Shown here: piece by piece, positions 10,126-22,612 of the stretch
Layout: each line of letters begins with the position of its first letter
How positions within the stretch are numbered: the stretch's first letter is position 1
From: Bos javanicus
Lineage: Eukaryota; Chordata; Mammalia; Artiodactyla; Bovidae
DNA: 64,000 nt
Reading direction: 5' to 3'
NCBI RefSeq assembly: GCF_032452875.1
Contig: NC_083870.1
Span: 7,130,001-7,194,000 of the forward strand
The notes under the pieces: generated by a model
Told to the model about the DNA's origin: nothing
What the model saw: only the letters and a program-made list of their open reading frames with translations
Databases searched by the model: none
Translations under genes and position numbers: made by a program

Positions 10126-11307
10126 ATGAAACTAAGGAGAAACTAAGCATTAGGCAGCGGTGGCCTGCTGCGATGGAACGGCAGGTGTGGTGGAGCCCGG
10201 AAGTGACAGGACATCAGGGGTGTGCTTGCTTGAATAAGCCAGATGCCCGGGTCTGGCAGGTGTAACAGGTACACAGTAAATATTCCTGAGCCACTGGTTA
10301 CCGTCTAGATGACATGAGTCCTGTTTTAAGAGGCTCTAATCTCCAAAGGGCTCCAAGCCCTTCCCCACATTGGACTGTCTGCCACCATGGGAAGACAGAT
10401 GCCTCCAGGGGAACAGGATCTCTCCCAGGAAACCTGTCCAGGAGTCAGAGAAACTGCACAAGGCAAAGCAAGGCAAGCAGAACAGGGGCAGAGGCCCCAC
10501 CTGGCTCTGAGCCCTGGGGGAATGGCCAAGGGCAGCTGCTGCCAAAAGATACAAAGGATAAATCTCCCCCAGGGTAGGGAATGGTGGGAATGAGGGAGGA
10601 AAGAAAAGCAGACAGAGAGAGCAAGAGAGGCAGCGCACACAATGAAAGCGAGGACCTTCATTAAAGGCGCTGCTGAAAAACCCAGAAGGGGAAGGGCCCA
10701 CAAGACATCAAAGAAGACAGCAAAGCCTCCACACATTTGGATTCCTCCAGAGTAAACAAGTTTCCTCGGCACAACAAAGGGCCTGCCTGGGGCAGCTCTA
10801 CTGGAAAGATAAACACCGAATTAAATGAAAGCTCCCTAATGTGGAAGCAAGACTCTCGTTAAAAGGAAAAGAAAAGCTGCCAGCCCACAGTTCCACTCTG
10901 AAGCTTCAAGGTGCCCCATTACAGAGAAAAACCCTGATGGAGTCAATAAACGCTTCTGGGGGAAGCATTTATGGAAAAAGCATTTACGGTAACAAGGAAT
11001 GTGTTCCTAGCAGCTTACAGACAGTAAGGAAGCAAGTGGGGCTAAAAAGAGGAAGTGACTTTGGGGCTTGATAAGAAAACGTTTCCCATTCCAGATCTGT
11101 AGAATTCCAAACACTGATACTCAAAGGCAGTTTCACATCCTGGCCATGGAACCGCACCACAAACACGGGGTAACCATCTAATGTGGCTCTCTCATAAAAC
11201 CATGGGACTGCAGAGATCTTGTCCACTGTCCTCACAGCATACATGAGGTCATGGAGTTGAGATACTGAACTGGAGAACTAGACGATGGCTAACATATATT
11301 TAGAGTA
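10126..11307. other. Intron sequence with chance open frames
   Basis: GC-richer than its surroundings, with overlapping open frames on both strands at 10314-10772. Frames open in several phases at once point to base composition rather than a gene. Nothing recognised. Confidence 0.5.
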
Positions 11308-12580
11308 TACACTCATCTCACACGCTAGTAAAGTAATGCTCAAAATTCTCCAAGCCAGGCTTCAGCAATATGTGAACCGTGAACTTCCTGATGTTCAAGC
11401 TGGTTTTAGAAAAGGCAGAGGAACCAGAGATCAAATTGCCAACATCCACTGGATCATAGAAAAAGCAAGAGAGTTCCAGAAAAACATCTATTTCTGCTTT
11501 ATTGACTATGCCAAAGCCTTTGATTGTGTGGATCACAATAAACTGCGGAAAAGTCTTCAAATGGGAATACCAGACCACCTGATCTGCCTCTTGAGAAATT
11601 TGTATGCAGGTCAGGAAGCAACAGTTAGAACTGGACATGGAACGACAGACTGGTTCCAAATAGGAAAAGGAGTACGTCAAGGCTGTATATTGTCACCCTG
11701 TTTATTTAACTTATATGCAGAGGACATCATGAGAAACGCTGGACTGGAAGAAACACAAACTGGAATCAAGATTGCCGGGAGAAATATCAATAACCTCAGA
11801 TATGCAGATGACACCACCCTTATGGCAGAAAGTGAAGAGGAACTCAAAAGCCTCTTGATAAAAGTGAAAGTGGAGAGTGAAAAAGTTGGCTTAAAGCTCA
11901 ACATTCAGAAAACGAAGATCATGGCATCTGGTTCCACCACTTCATGGGAAATAGATGGGGAAACAGTGGAAACAGTGTCAGACTTTATTTTTCTGGGCTC
12001 CAAAATCACTACAGATGGTGACTGCAGCCATGAAATTAAAAGACGCTTACTCCTTGGAAGGAAAGTTATGACCAACCTAGATAGTATATTCAAAAGCAGA
12101 GACATTACTTTACCAACAAAGGTTCATCTAGTCAAGGTTATGGTTTTTCCTGTGGTCATGTATGGATGTGAGAGTTGGACTGTGAAGAAGGCTGAGTGCT
12201 GAAGAATTGATGCTTTTGAACTGTGGTGTTGGAGAAGACTCTTGAGAGTCCCTTGGACTGCAAGGAGATCCAACCAGTCCATTCTGAAGGAGATCAGTCC
12301 TGGGTGTTCTTTGGAAGGAATGATGCTAAAGCTGAAACTCCAGTACTTTGGCCACCTCATGCGAAGAGTTGACTCATTGGAAAAGACTCTGATGCTGGAA
12401 GGGATTGGGGGCAGGAGGAGAAGGGGACGACAGAGGATGAGATGGCTGGATGGCATCACTGACTCGATGGACGTGAGTCTCAGTGAACTCTCGGAGTTGG
12501 TGATGGACAGGGAGGCCTGGCGAGCTGCAATTCATGGGATCGCAAAGAGTCAGACACGACTGAGTGACTGATGTGATTTG
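11308..12580 (+). mobile_element. LINE RTE-BovB, 5'-truncated, reverse transcriptase half
   Basis: The frame from 11308 runs through the reverse transcriptase core to the BovB 3' end. Visible motifs are FRKGRGTRDQIANIHW, FIDYAKAFDCVDH, GVRQGCILSPCLFNLY and the catalytic YADD (in NNLRYADDTTLMAE). The C-terminal WCWRRLLRVPW and GRQRMRWLDGIT segments follow in the same frame, to a stop at 12569-12571. One premature TGA at 12200-12202 breaks the frame, where related copies have CGA (a C-to-T change at a CpG). The endonuclease half is missing, so the copy is dead but relatively young. Confidence 0.93.
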
Positions 12581-12589
12581 ATCTGATAT

Positions 12590-12694
12590 GCTAGGAATGA
12601 TGCTGATTTACCTGCATTATCTCCCTACACCTAGCTAGCAGATAAGAAAGATCTAGAAAGACTAGAAAGTTTGCCAAGGATCACCCAGCTAAGA
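12590..12694 (+). repeat. Old repeat (MIR-like), left part, split by BovB
   Basis: GCCAAGGATCACCCAGCTAAG at 12673-12693 resembles the MIR core, and the text resumes at 14845 after the BovB insertion. Confidence 0.4.
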
Positions 12695-14836
12695 TCATGA
12701 ACTCCTTATTGCAAAATTCAGACTTAAATTGAAGAAATTAGGGAAAACCACTAGACCAGTCAGCTATGACTTAAATCAAATCGCTTATACAGTGGAAGTG
12801 AGAAATAGATTCAGGTCATTAGATCTGATAGACAAGAGTGCCGGAAGAACTATGGACAGAGGGTTCGTGACATTGTACAGAAGGCAGGGATCAAGACCAT
12901 CGCCAAGAAAAAGAAATGTAAAAAGGCAACATGGTTGTCTGAGGAGGCCTTACAAATACCTGAGGAAAGAAGAGAAGCTAAAGGCAAAAATGATAAGGAA
13001 AGATATAAGCATCTGAATGCAGAGTTCCAAAGAATAGCAAGGAGAGATAAGAAAGCATTAGGGACCAATACGAAGAAATAGAGGAAAACAACAGAATGGG
13101 AAAGACTAGAGATCTCTTCAAGAAAATTAGAGATACCAAGGGAACATTTCATGCAAAGATGGGCACAATAAAGGACAGAAGCAGTATGGGCCTAACAGAA
13201 GTAGAAGATACTAACAAGAGGTGATAAGAATACACAGAAGAACTATACAAAAAAGATCTTAATGACCCAGATAACCACGATGGTGTGATCACTCACCTAG
13301 AGCCAGACATCCTGGAATGTGAAGTCAACTGGGCCTTAGGAAGCATCACTACGAACAAAGCTAGTGGAGATGATGGAATCCCAGTTGAGCTATTTCAAAT
13401 TCTAAAAGAAGATGCTGTGAAAGTGCTGTACTCAATATGCCAGCAAATTTGGAAAACTCAGCAGTGGCCACAGGACTGGAAAAGGTCAGTTTTCATTCCA
13501 ATCCCTAAGAAAGGCAATGCCAAAGAATGCTCAAACTACTTGCACAATTGCACTCATCTCACACGCTAGCAAAGTAATGCTCAAAATTCTCCAAGCCAGG
13601 CTTCAACAGTATGTGAACTGAAAACTTCAGGATGTTCAAGTTGGATTTAGAAAAGGCAGAGGAACCAGAGATCAAATTGCCAACATCTGTTGGACCATCA
13701 AAAAAGCAAGAGAGTTCTAGAAAAACATCTACTTTTGCTTTATTGACTACACCAAAGCCTTTGACTGTGTGGATCACAACAATTCTTCAAGAGAATTGTG
13801 GAAAATTCTTCAAGAGATGGGAATACCAGATCACCTTATCTGCCTTGTGAGAAATCTGTATGCAAGTCAAGAAGCAAAAGTTAGAACTGGGCATGGAACA
13901 ACAGACTGGTTCCAAATTGGGAAAGAAGTACGTCAAGGCTGTATATTGTCACCCTGCTTATTTAACTTATGCAGAGTACATCTTGTGAAATGCCAGGCTG
14001 GATGAAGAACAAGTCGGAATCAAAATTGCCGGGAAAAATATCAATAACCTCAGATACGCAGATGACACCACCCTTATGGCAGAAAGTGAAGAGGAATTAA
14101 AGAGCTTCTTGATGAAACTAAAAGAGGAGAGTGAAAAAAAGCTGGCTTAAAACTCAACATTCAAAAAATGAAGATCATGGCATTCTGTCCCATCACTTCA
14201 TGGCAAATAGATGAGGAAACAATGGAAACAGTGACAGACTTTATTTTTGGGGGCTGCAAACTCACTGCAGATGGTGACTACAGCCATGAAATTCAAAGAT
14301 GTGTGCTCCATGGAAGAAAAGCTCTGACCATCCTAGACAGCATATTAAAAATCATAGACATTACTTTATTGACAAAGGTCCATATAGTGAAAGCTATGGT
14401 TTTTCCAGTAGTCATATGAATGTGAGAGCTGGACCATAAAGAAAGCTGAACGCTGAAGAATTGATGCTTTTCAACTGTGGTGTTGGAGAAGATACTTGAC
14501 AGTCTCTTGGACTGCAACGAGGTCAAACTAATCAATCCTAAAGGAAATCAGTCCTGAATATTCATTGGAAGGACGGATGTTGAAGCTGAAGCTCCAATAC
14601 TTTGGCCACCTAATGCGAAGTACTGACTCATTAGAAAAGACCTGATGTTGGGAAAGATTGAAGGCAGGAGGAGAAGGGGACGACAGAGGATGAGATGGTT
14701 GGATGGCATCACCGACTGGATGGACATGAGTTTGAGCCAGCTCCAGGAGTTGGTGATGGACAGGGAAGGCTGGAGTGCTGCAGTCCATGGGGTCGCAAAG
14801 AGCTGGACACAGCTGAGTGGCTGAACTGACTGACCT
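12695..14836 (+). mobile_element. LINE RTE-BovB, 2.1 kb, 5'-truncated
   Basis: This copy starts in the linker before the reverse transcriptase and ends at the BovB terminus (GAGTGGCTGAACTGACTGACC). AGCTAAGA at 12687-12694 and 14837-14844 is a perfect 8-bp target-site duplication. Recognisable protein stretches include SVFIPIPKKGNAKECSNY (13477-13540), TGHGTTDWFQIGKEVRQGCI (13878-13950) and the SWQIDEETMETVTDF segment (14188-14245). Several stops, indels and a 12-bp local duplication near 13780-13800 (TTCAAGAGA twice) break the frame. It is older than the copies at 51.6 and 55.5 kb. Confidence 0.93.
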
Positions 14837-14974
14837 AGCTAAGAAATGGCTGACTTAGCATTCAAGCCTAGAATTCACCTGAAAAGTGCCAGAACCCAAG
14901 CTCTCCATTGCTTCTCTCGTCTGCGGGTCCAGCACTCCCTCTGTCATACCACACTGCCTTCTCATTTCTGTGAT

Positions 14975-15320
14975 AGTTAATTTTGTGGGCAAATTTTGTG
15001 GAGCCATGGTGTCGATACTTGACCAAACACTATTCTAGATATTACTGTGAAGGTATTTTTCATACGAGAGTAAACATTTAAATCAGTAGATTGAATAAAG
15101 CAGATTACCCTCCATAATATAGCTGGGCTTCATCCAATCAGTTGAAAGTCTTAACAGAACAAAGACAGACCTCCTTGGAAGAAGAGGGAATTGTGCCAGC
15201 AGACCAGTTTAAGACTTGAACTGCAACTCTTTTCTGGGTTTTCAGCCTGGAGCCTACCCTGCAGATTTTGGACTCGCCACATCTCTGTAATCATGTGAGC
15301 CAATTCCTTAAAATTAGTAC
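14975..15320 (+). repeat. Ancient interspersed repeat, family not assigned
   Basis: The order GTTAATTTTGTGGG, ATTGAATAAAGCAGATTACC, CATCCAATCAGTTGAAAGTC and CATGTGAGCCAATTCCTTA is one I recognise as recurring in mammalian genomes, but I cannot name the family safely. Confidence 0.5.
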
Positions 15321-15848
15321 GAATGTGTGTATCTCCCTAAGACAATTTACATCACTCTACAGGTCAGATTCTCACTCACGCAAGTTGGGGAGGGCCTTCC
15401 TACTTCCCTTTCTCTGCGGGGATGTATGGTACTCAAAGCACACATTCAAGCCATGCTCAACCTCCTTAAAGAGACACACTCAGTGCTTTGACATCTTAAA
15501 CTCTGAAGCAAGTATATTGAGCCTGACAGGTTTTCCTAAAATGAACCTAGATGTTTCCACATGTAGAATGTCAGTTACACTCTTCTTAGGGAGAATGGTA
15601 TACAGAAGATGTCAAGCGGCTGATGTCTCATGTATATTACTGTAATTTGAAAAAAAAAATCACCAAAAAGGTTATAAAAAGAGATGGACATGTAGCTGAT
15701 GGGCCCAATATCTCAGTGCTGACCACCTGTCACAGCCAGAAGAGTGTCACCATGCTGGTCTCAGCCAGCATCACTCATCACCATCAGCACTCTCTCCAGC
15801 CTCCCAGTCTCCCACTCTAGGCCATACGACCTCAATTCCACCTACTCC

Positions 15849-16094
15849 CAAACTTCCCAGGTGGCTCAGTGGTAAAGAACCCCCCTGCCAACACAGGGGA
15901 TGCAGGAGACGCGGGTTCAATCCCTGGGTCAGGAAGATCCCTTGAAGGAGGAAATGTCAACCCACTCCAGAATTCTTTCTGGGGAAACTCTCATGGACAG
16001 AGGAGCCTGGTGGGCTACAGTCCATAATGTTGCAAAGAGTTGGACACGACTGAGTGACTGAACACACACAGACACACACACATAAAAACACAGT
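15849..16094 (+). mobile_element. Bov-tA SINE with CA-rich tail
   Basis: Forward copy from AACTTCCCAGGTGGC to a tail of ACACACAGACACACAC. A 10-bp internal insertion (ACACAGGGGA) sits in the head. ACCTACTCC at 15840-15848 and 16095-16103 is a perfect target-site duplication. Confidence 0.92.
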
Positions 16095-16741
16095 ACCTAC
16101 TCCTGCCATTCAAGGTCATCCTTCTTCATCAAGCAGACTGTTAAGAAGTCACTCCCTGCTGAAATTTCTACTCAGTCTCCATATTCACTTTGGCACAGAG
16201 TAAACATTGAATCAATGCTGCTGACAACGACTAAGATGACACACATCCTTTGCCACAATCATTGACCACATCCCCCACTTTATTCAACAAGTATTTATTG
16301 TGTGAAGAGTAGTCCTTACCCCCCAACTCCCCCCTACCCTAGAGCTTGTCCTCTACTGAAGACAGATGACACTATGTATCTGGTAGACAGTGGGCTAAAT
16401 GCTGACGGTAGCAGCACCAGCCAAGGGTGAAAAGAACACAGAAACCTAGAGGGAGGAAGTGTTTAAATTTTGGGGAAGGGGCAGAAAGGGAATGGGACAG
16501 TGGGAGCTGGAAGGCAGCCTCCCCAGAAGACAGGATAGTGAAGAAAGACTAGAACGGCCGCCTGGAGGTAAATGCAGGAAACGCCGACAGTTGGATCAGG
16601 ACTGGAAATGGGAGGCAGGTGCTTGGGGAGGAGGAGGGGGAAGATAAGAAGGAAACAATGATAGGAAGGGGTCCCCGCTGGAATCTCTATTCATTCCCCA
16701 AAGAGAATCCTTCCTAGTATCACAGGAAATCATATCAACCT

Positions 16742-17056
16742 TCAGTTCAGTTCAGTCGCTCAGTTGTGTCTGACTCTTTGTGACCCCATGAATAGCAGCA
16801 CATCAGGCCTCCCTGTCCATCACCAACTCCTGGGGTTCACCCAAACTCATGTGCCTCGAGTCAGTGATGCCATCCAGCCATCTCATCCTCTGGCATCCCC
16901 TTCTCCTCCTGCCCCCAATCCCTATCAGCATCAGGGTCTTTTCCAATGAGTCAACTCTTCACATGAGGTGGCCAAAGTATTGGAGTTTCAGCCTCAGCAT
17001 CAGTGCTTCCAGTGAAAACCCAGGACTGGTCTCCTTCAGGATGGACTGGTTGGATC
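16742..17056 (-). mobile_element. BovB 3' end fragment
   Basis: Reverse-orientation BovB terminus beginning TTCAGTTCAGTTCAGTC and running to GATGGACTGGTTGGATC. TCAACCT at 16735-16741 and 17057-17063 is the likely target-site duplication. Confidence 0.88.
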
Positions 17057-17063
17057 TCAACCT

Positions 17064-18294
17064 ACCCCCACCCAAAAGAGCCCTGCAGGGTCTGGAAGGG
17101 GAAGGAAAGAGTAGCTCCCACAGCAGGAGGGGAAGAAGACCTAGCTCTCAGAGTAGTCTATATGAAATGCTTTTCTCTTCAAAGGCCAAACCTGCCCTCT
17201 TTAGCAAATGGCTGAGAAGTTGGTTCTGATTAGGTACTTAGAGGCTAGATCAAGCTCCTCAGACAGTTATGTGATAAGAACAAAGTTCAAACACTCAACC
17301 TCTAGATAACTTCTCTGTGCCCAACCTCTTTCACTCCAGGAATAGGTGGCTTTACCAGAGACAATGCCCTTTACTTTTCAGTTAGAATATCTTTGTATAT
17401 GTGCATCCTGGCTGCCAGTTGTATTGTGGGTTCAATAGCCTTTGAGGTGTAGCCATGACTGTCCACCAACAAGGGAGCACGGCATCGACAAAGAAGAGCT
17501 AATAATGAAAAGGCATCAATCTTATCCTGCTAGGAGCTCCAAGGGCAAATCCTCCAGTTCAGAAGTGAGCAGATCAGCTTTTGTTCTGAGCAATGTGGCT
17601 GCAATAATATGCAATAATGAAAAGTAAATCTTCCTCCCAGTATAGACACTTAGTTCCTCTTTCCAGAATGAACCAAGTTACCAGTTCTGGAGATGTTTTA
17701 TGCATAGTGGGCATATACAAAAACACATATTTACATGTATATGTTTTTATACAATATAATTGGTATGCTACCAATTCATAGTTCTACATCTTGTTTTTTA
17801 AAAACTCAGCAAAATATCTTGGAGATGATTTTTTATCAGTTCACAGAGAACCAATTCATCCTTTTTAGAGGTTCTGCAATATTCCATTACTTGTAACCAT
17901 AAATTATTATAAAATCCCCTCTTGTTAGTTATAATTTTTATAACTATATATGCATCATTTCACACATGTATGGGTATACCCTTAAGAGGAATTCTTAGAA
18001 GAGAATTTGAGGGTGATTTGGGGGGTCAAAAGCATGTGAAATTTTAAATTTAATGATTTCCATATTTTTCTCCAGAGGATTTCTACCTTTACCACACACT
18101 ATGTCAACATGTGTGTCTGAGTTTATCTCTGAGCTTTCTTTTCCAATCCACTCAGACACTTATTAATGCATCAGCACAGTTTTACAGCTTTAAAGTATGT
18201 TTTTGAACCTGGAAAGTCACTTGTCTGTCATCACTCATCTTTTCTAGGATTTTTCCTATCCTTGCTTTTTCCCATTTTAAAAAATAATAATAGC
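17064..18294. other. Intron sequence, no recognised feature
   Basis: Becomes strongly AT-rich after about 17600. Nothing coding or repetitive could be named. Confidence 0.5.
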
Positions 18295-18500
18295 TAACAA
18301 CGTATTTGGTGTTTACCATGTGCCAAGTACCAGATTTGGCATTTTAAATATATCTGCTTATCCAATCAACACAATAATTCTATGAGGAAGATACTACTGT
18401 TATTCCTACTTTTCCCAGAAGAGGAAACTAAGGCACAGGGAGGTTATGGAATTTGCCCGAAATCACACAGCTAGTGACCAGTGCAACTTGAATGGAAACC
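18295..18500 (+). repeat. MIR SINE
   Basis: GTTTACCATGTGCCAAGTAC, TTATTCCTACTTTTCCCAGA, GAGGAAACTAAGGCACAGGG and AATCACACAGCTAGTGACC follow MIR order. Confidence 0.85.
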
Positions 18501-19573
18501 AAAAATCTCTACCCTTCATCACTTAGCAAAACTGCCTTTTGCGATGGGAGACTTCTTTTGCCATTTTCTAACTTCTTGAATTGAATGTTTAATTAATTTG
18601 ATTTTCACGACTAATCATCTATTACTGTAAATAATTAAACCTTTGATTTTCCTCTGAGCACTCTCTTTATCTGTAGCCTATAGTTTTAAATATGATAGCT
18701 TACCAAGGTGCCAACTTTGCTGATAAAGATTTATATTATAATGTTAAATTTATAGATTAACATAAGGAGAATTAACATTTGTATGATGTTGAGATTTCCC
18801 AACCAAGAACTTTCCAACTATCTGATTTTCTTCATATAAACATATATATTTTATTATGATTATTCAGGCATTTTATCTTTTTAAAGATAAAAAAAGTTAT
18901 TTCAGTGGATATTTTCTTCCACTATGACTTCCAACAGGTTGATGTTGGAACAGAAAACCACAGTTATCTATATCTATTTACTGGACCTTACCTCTAAATT
19001 CTCTTATTTCTAATAGTTTTAAGTTTATTTTCATGGGTTTCCCACATAAAAATATAAACAATATTAACTTTTTACCTAATACTCATACTTCTTGCTCCCA
19101 CATTTACTGTTGGAGAGATGGTAAAAGACACCTTGGTCTTGCTCCTGACTTTTAGTGAGACTTGAAGACTGGAGATACTGGAATAATGTCTACCCTGAGG
19201 GTTTACAGAACTATAGAATTTAGAAGTAGGGAAAAAAAAACTACTTAGATAATTGGAAATTATCTTATTTGTTTTATGAAGGTGATTTTGTATGAAAATT
19301 TTCTTTGGGATCTCATTTGGTAGTATAAGCAGGTCTACCGTTAAAATATATTTCCTGATATCCAGTTTAAATGCTTCTTTGTTTGATAGTTTAAACATCT
19401 TCAATTTTCTGTTATAAAAGCAACACACATTCTTTAAAGAAAATTTAGAATCTAGAAACAGAGAAAATGTTTTTAGGTGAAGTGGCTGCTCTGGGCTTGG
19501 GGGAACGATCCACCACCCACACTGTGTATCCACCTGCCTGTTCCCCCGGATCCACAGCGGTGACCGTGCCTAC
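18501..19573 (-). other. NOS1AP: NOS1AP intron downstream of the exon, AT-rich
   Basis: Begins with the donor site at 19573-19572. The 153-codon minus-strand opening at 19072-19533 is in AT-rich DNA and resembles no known protein. No repeat recognised. Confidence 0.5.
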
Positions 19574-19715
19574 CTGGGTCTCCTGAGCTGCTGCTGTTCC
19601 TCTCGCTCTCCCCGTCTTCCTGGCCATCAGCATTCTGCTGCGTGTGCTGTAGGCTGAGCTTGTGGCAGACCTCGAAGGCCTGCCCCACCGTCCGGACGAT
19701 TCGCATAGCTTGGCT
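19574..19715 (-). CDS. NOS1AP: NOS1AP internal coding exon (end of PTB domain and linker)
   Basis: On the minus strand this 142-nt exon begins in phase 0 with SQAMRIVRTVGQAFEVCHKL, continues through QHTQQNADGQEDGESERN, and ends SSSSGDP plus one base of the next codon. It follows directly on the KSKKK end of the exon at 32228-32336, matching NOS1AP at about human residues 152-199 (numbering from memory). The first half is the C-terminal helix of the PTB domain, with the amphipathic VGQAFEVCHKL segment. The second half is an acidic, serine-rich linker. The acceptor is TATGCTTCCCAG|AGC and the donor CCCAG|GTAGGC at 19573-19572. The intron to the upstream exon is 12,512 bp. The frame is fully open. 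The next exon (about RQLTGAERA onward) was not seen between 1 and 19573. Confidence 0.96.
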
Positions 19716-20447
19716 CTGGGAAGCATAAAGGAAAGAAGAGAATGAAGGATGCGGAGACCCTCTACAAGGACACAAGAAGGGCCGAGGTGGGAGAGGATAT
19801 GCAGGAGGCAGGCACACAGACACCCATGAAGCCAGCAAGGGAAAGAGATGGAAAAACCTAATGTTGTTTGGCTGTGCACATACTCACAAAGAAGTATGCA
19901 AAACCATTTTCCCTTCCCTCAATTACTCCAGAAAATAGAAACTGTCACCGCAGTTTGGAAACAGTCAACTGAATGGACAGATAGCAAAGATTCCACTTGT
20001 GGAGTTAGCCCAATTCTACCTAGCAAGTTTGACGACAGTGGTTGAGATGGTTCAGAATTCTTTTGGCAACCATGATCAAACGTTTCATGGGTTCATCACT
20101 TGAAGAGTAACTCAGCTGTCATTTTCTTTTTCATGCTAGAAATGGTGGGTTTCCCTGGTGTTCCTGCAGACCATGGGCTGTGAAGATACAGGACTGAAAA
20201 GCCACAGTCTAAACAGCAGAACCAGCTGAGGACCAGAGTCCAGATCCCTTGGAACATCACTGGCAGCCAACCGTATCTAAGGTGAGCTTCCCAGCCTTGC
20301 TCTAAAGACATCGCTCACGGGGTCCATTCCTTTGCTACTTTCTTTCTTTTCATTCTTTTTCTTGCTATTTAACCTCTTCCTCTAACTGCCCAAGCATTGT
20401 GCTTAACCCTAGCTCTCGGTATCCCACTCCTTAGCTAGGACAGCCGG

Positions 20448-20699
20448 TAGAGGTTGTTGTTAAGTCGCTCAGTCGTGTCCGACTCTTTGCGACCCCATGG
20501 ACTCCTGCACTCCAGGCTTCCCTGCCCTTCATCATCTCCCAGAGTTTGCTCAAACTCATGTCCATTGAGTCAGTGATGCCATCCAACCATCTCATCTTCT
20601 GTCACCCCCTACTCTTCCCGCCTTCAATCTTTCCCAACATCAGGGTCTTTTCCACTGAGTCAGCTCTTTGCATCAGCTGGCCACAGTTACTGGAGCTTC
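20448..20699 (-). mobile_element. BovB 3' end fragment
   Basis: Reverse-orientation terminus (TTAAGTCGCTCAGTCGTGTC to GTTACTGGAGCTTC). AGGACAGCCGG at 20437-20447 and AGGACAGCAGG at 20700-20710 form an 11-bp target-site duplication with one mismatch. It lies about 730 bp upstream (gene sense) of the exon at 19574-19715. Confidence 0.88.
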
Positions 20700-20710
20700 A
20701 GGACAGCAGG

Positions 20711-22498
20711 GACAGGACAAAAGAGCCTGTTCCTGAAAGGAGTCTTAAGTGGCCCACGCAGGCTAGGAGGAACAACCACACGCAAGACTTCCAGGGCATG
20801 GTCTCCAAAGTAGACAACTGATTATGATTTGCTAATTGTTCTGCTTTCACTTTCCTTCAAAGACCAAGAATGAATTCAGTGAGAGCTGTGCAAGGTTTAA
20901 GAACTCGGGATGGGAAACTGAAGGTCACTGCTCCTTTTACAAAAGTGGTCCCCAACTATTCTGCCACCACAGACTGTGGAGTATTTCGCTGTGGCTGTCA
21001 CTCTGCGCCTTGAGTCAAAGATTAATCACATCTTCGATAATCTGACTTCAGGTCAGTTGTGACTACTAGTGACACCATCAGTTCACCCATCACGTTGGGG
21101 AAAACAAAACAAAACAAAACAAGCAGTCAAGCAGAGCTTCTCATCAGCAAACCAATTCAATTATAGACAAAAGCAGAGTCCAGTGTTTTGATAGCCTGTA
21201 AGGCCTTGTTGAGGGTAAGTGTGTGATTCATTTATGCTTTTCATAATATTGAAATTAGCTCATATTTCTCCATTACTATGCCCAGGAACCCCTAATTGCC
21301 TTAGACTCCATGTGTGGAACTGCTGCTCTAATTCACTCTCTGCTAGGTGTTAAGTCCCCAAATAGCTACCCTAACTATTTTCTCAAGCCTTCCATTACTT
21401 CTATGTCCCCTCTTTTCATTTGAGGTCAGAGCATTCATGTTCATGAAAAGGTATTTTAGCCAATCACCATCATATACCTACTTCAGATCTCAGTCAACTT
21501 CTTCTCTTTCTGATGTTTCCCAAACTACTTCCTAGAAGTGACTGTCTTAGAGCTCAAACCCCTTTTAGTCCACAGGGCGAACTCCAGGGATGTTCTTACC
21601 TCTTACCTGGAACATCCTGACATGTCTGGATGATGACCACTTCAAGTGAGGCAGGAAGAAAGCAGTAACTTCTGTGGGACCCCCATCACCCAGCGGTGGT
21701 CAGAGCCTCTGTCCCTGTATGTCCACACTTGACTTTCCTCTGTTTTCCAAAGGTCAGGCTGAGGCCCTTTCTCCCACCACAGGTTTGTACCATCTGAGAG
21801 ACAACAACTCCTTCTGCACTGGAAGTTGAGGAGCAGCAGGCACTGGTCTTAAGCAACAAGCCTCCATCTTTCTCATTTCTCAAATATATAAAAAAGTATG
21901 ATTTAGAGGGCACAGTCCCTGACCAATCCAGACCAAGTGCACCACAGCTTTCCATCTCCTTTGACAATCCAGCTGTGCTCTGATAAGGAGGCTGAGCCGG
22001 GAAGCTCAATCCTCGGGTGAAAATGGAGAAGAGTCTGCTCTACTCAAAAGACTTCTCCCCTCCAGGCCTTAGATCTGGTGTTGCTTATTCTCTTTAAGAG
22101 AATAAGAGCAGACTGCCTGCCTGTGGTTAATCTTTTACAGCAATGCTCATTCCCAGTTTACCGAACCTTAGAGATGCTATAACCTGCCTACCAAGGACAG
22201 CCAGGGTCCATTACAAACAGCCTTGCCCCTTTCACTTCTTCTGACCTTCAGAAATTTTGCTCTTTTATGCATCTTTACAAGTGACAGAAAAGGACAAATT
22301 TGGGGAAGTCTAGAAATAAAATACGGTAAGTCTAAATGATATGTAGAGATTGTGTATTTAATTCCATTACTTCCTTATTTTACATAAATTAACCCAGATA
22401 AATCATAGTGCATAAGTACCTGCAAAGGCTGAGTTAGTCTTTTCCCAACTGATAATGGGTATCATTATCAGAGACCCAGTTTCCCTCTTAAAAACATA
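20711..22498. other. NOS1AP intron sequence, few repeats
   Basis: Contains only a short (AAAAC)4 run at 21103-21122. No coding signal recognised. Confidence 0.5.
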
Positions 22499-22612
22499 CG
22501 TGTGCTCAATCGCTCAGTCCTGTCTGACTCTTCGTGACCCCATGAACAATAGCCCTCCAGACTCCTCTGTCCATGGAATTTTCCAGACAAGAATACTGGA
22601 GTAGGTTGCCAT
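22499..22612 (-). mobile_element. Bov-tA 3' part
   Basis: Reverse-orientation body (TGTGCTCAATCGCTCAG to GTAGGTTGCCAT). The tRNA head is missing, so the copy is 5'-truncated. Confidence 0.8.

Noticed and set aside
10314..10772. Overlapping openings of up to 148 codons on both strands
   Set aside because: Several phases are open at once in GC-rich DNA, the translations resemble nothing known, and no splice or promoter context was seen.
19072..19533. 153-codon minus-strand opening just downstream of the NOS1AP exon
   Set aside because: It lies in AT-rich intron after a good donor site, has low-complexity composition (Lys, Asn, Ile, Ser) and shows no domain. Not called as coding.
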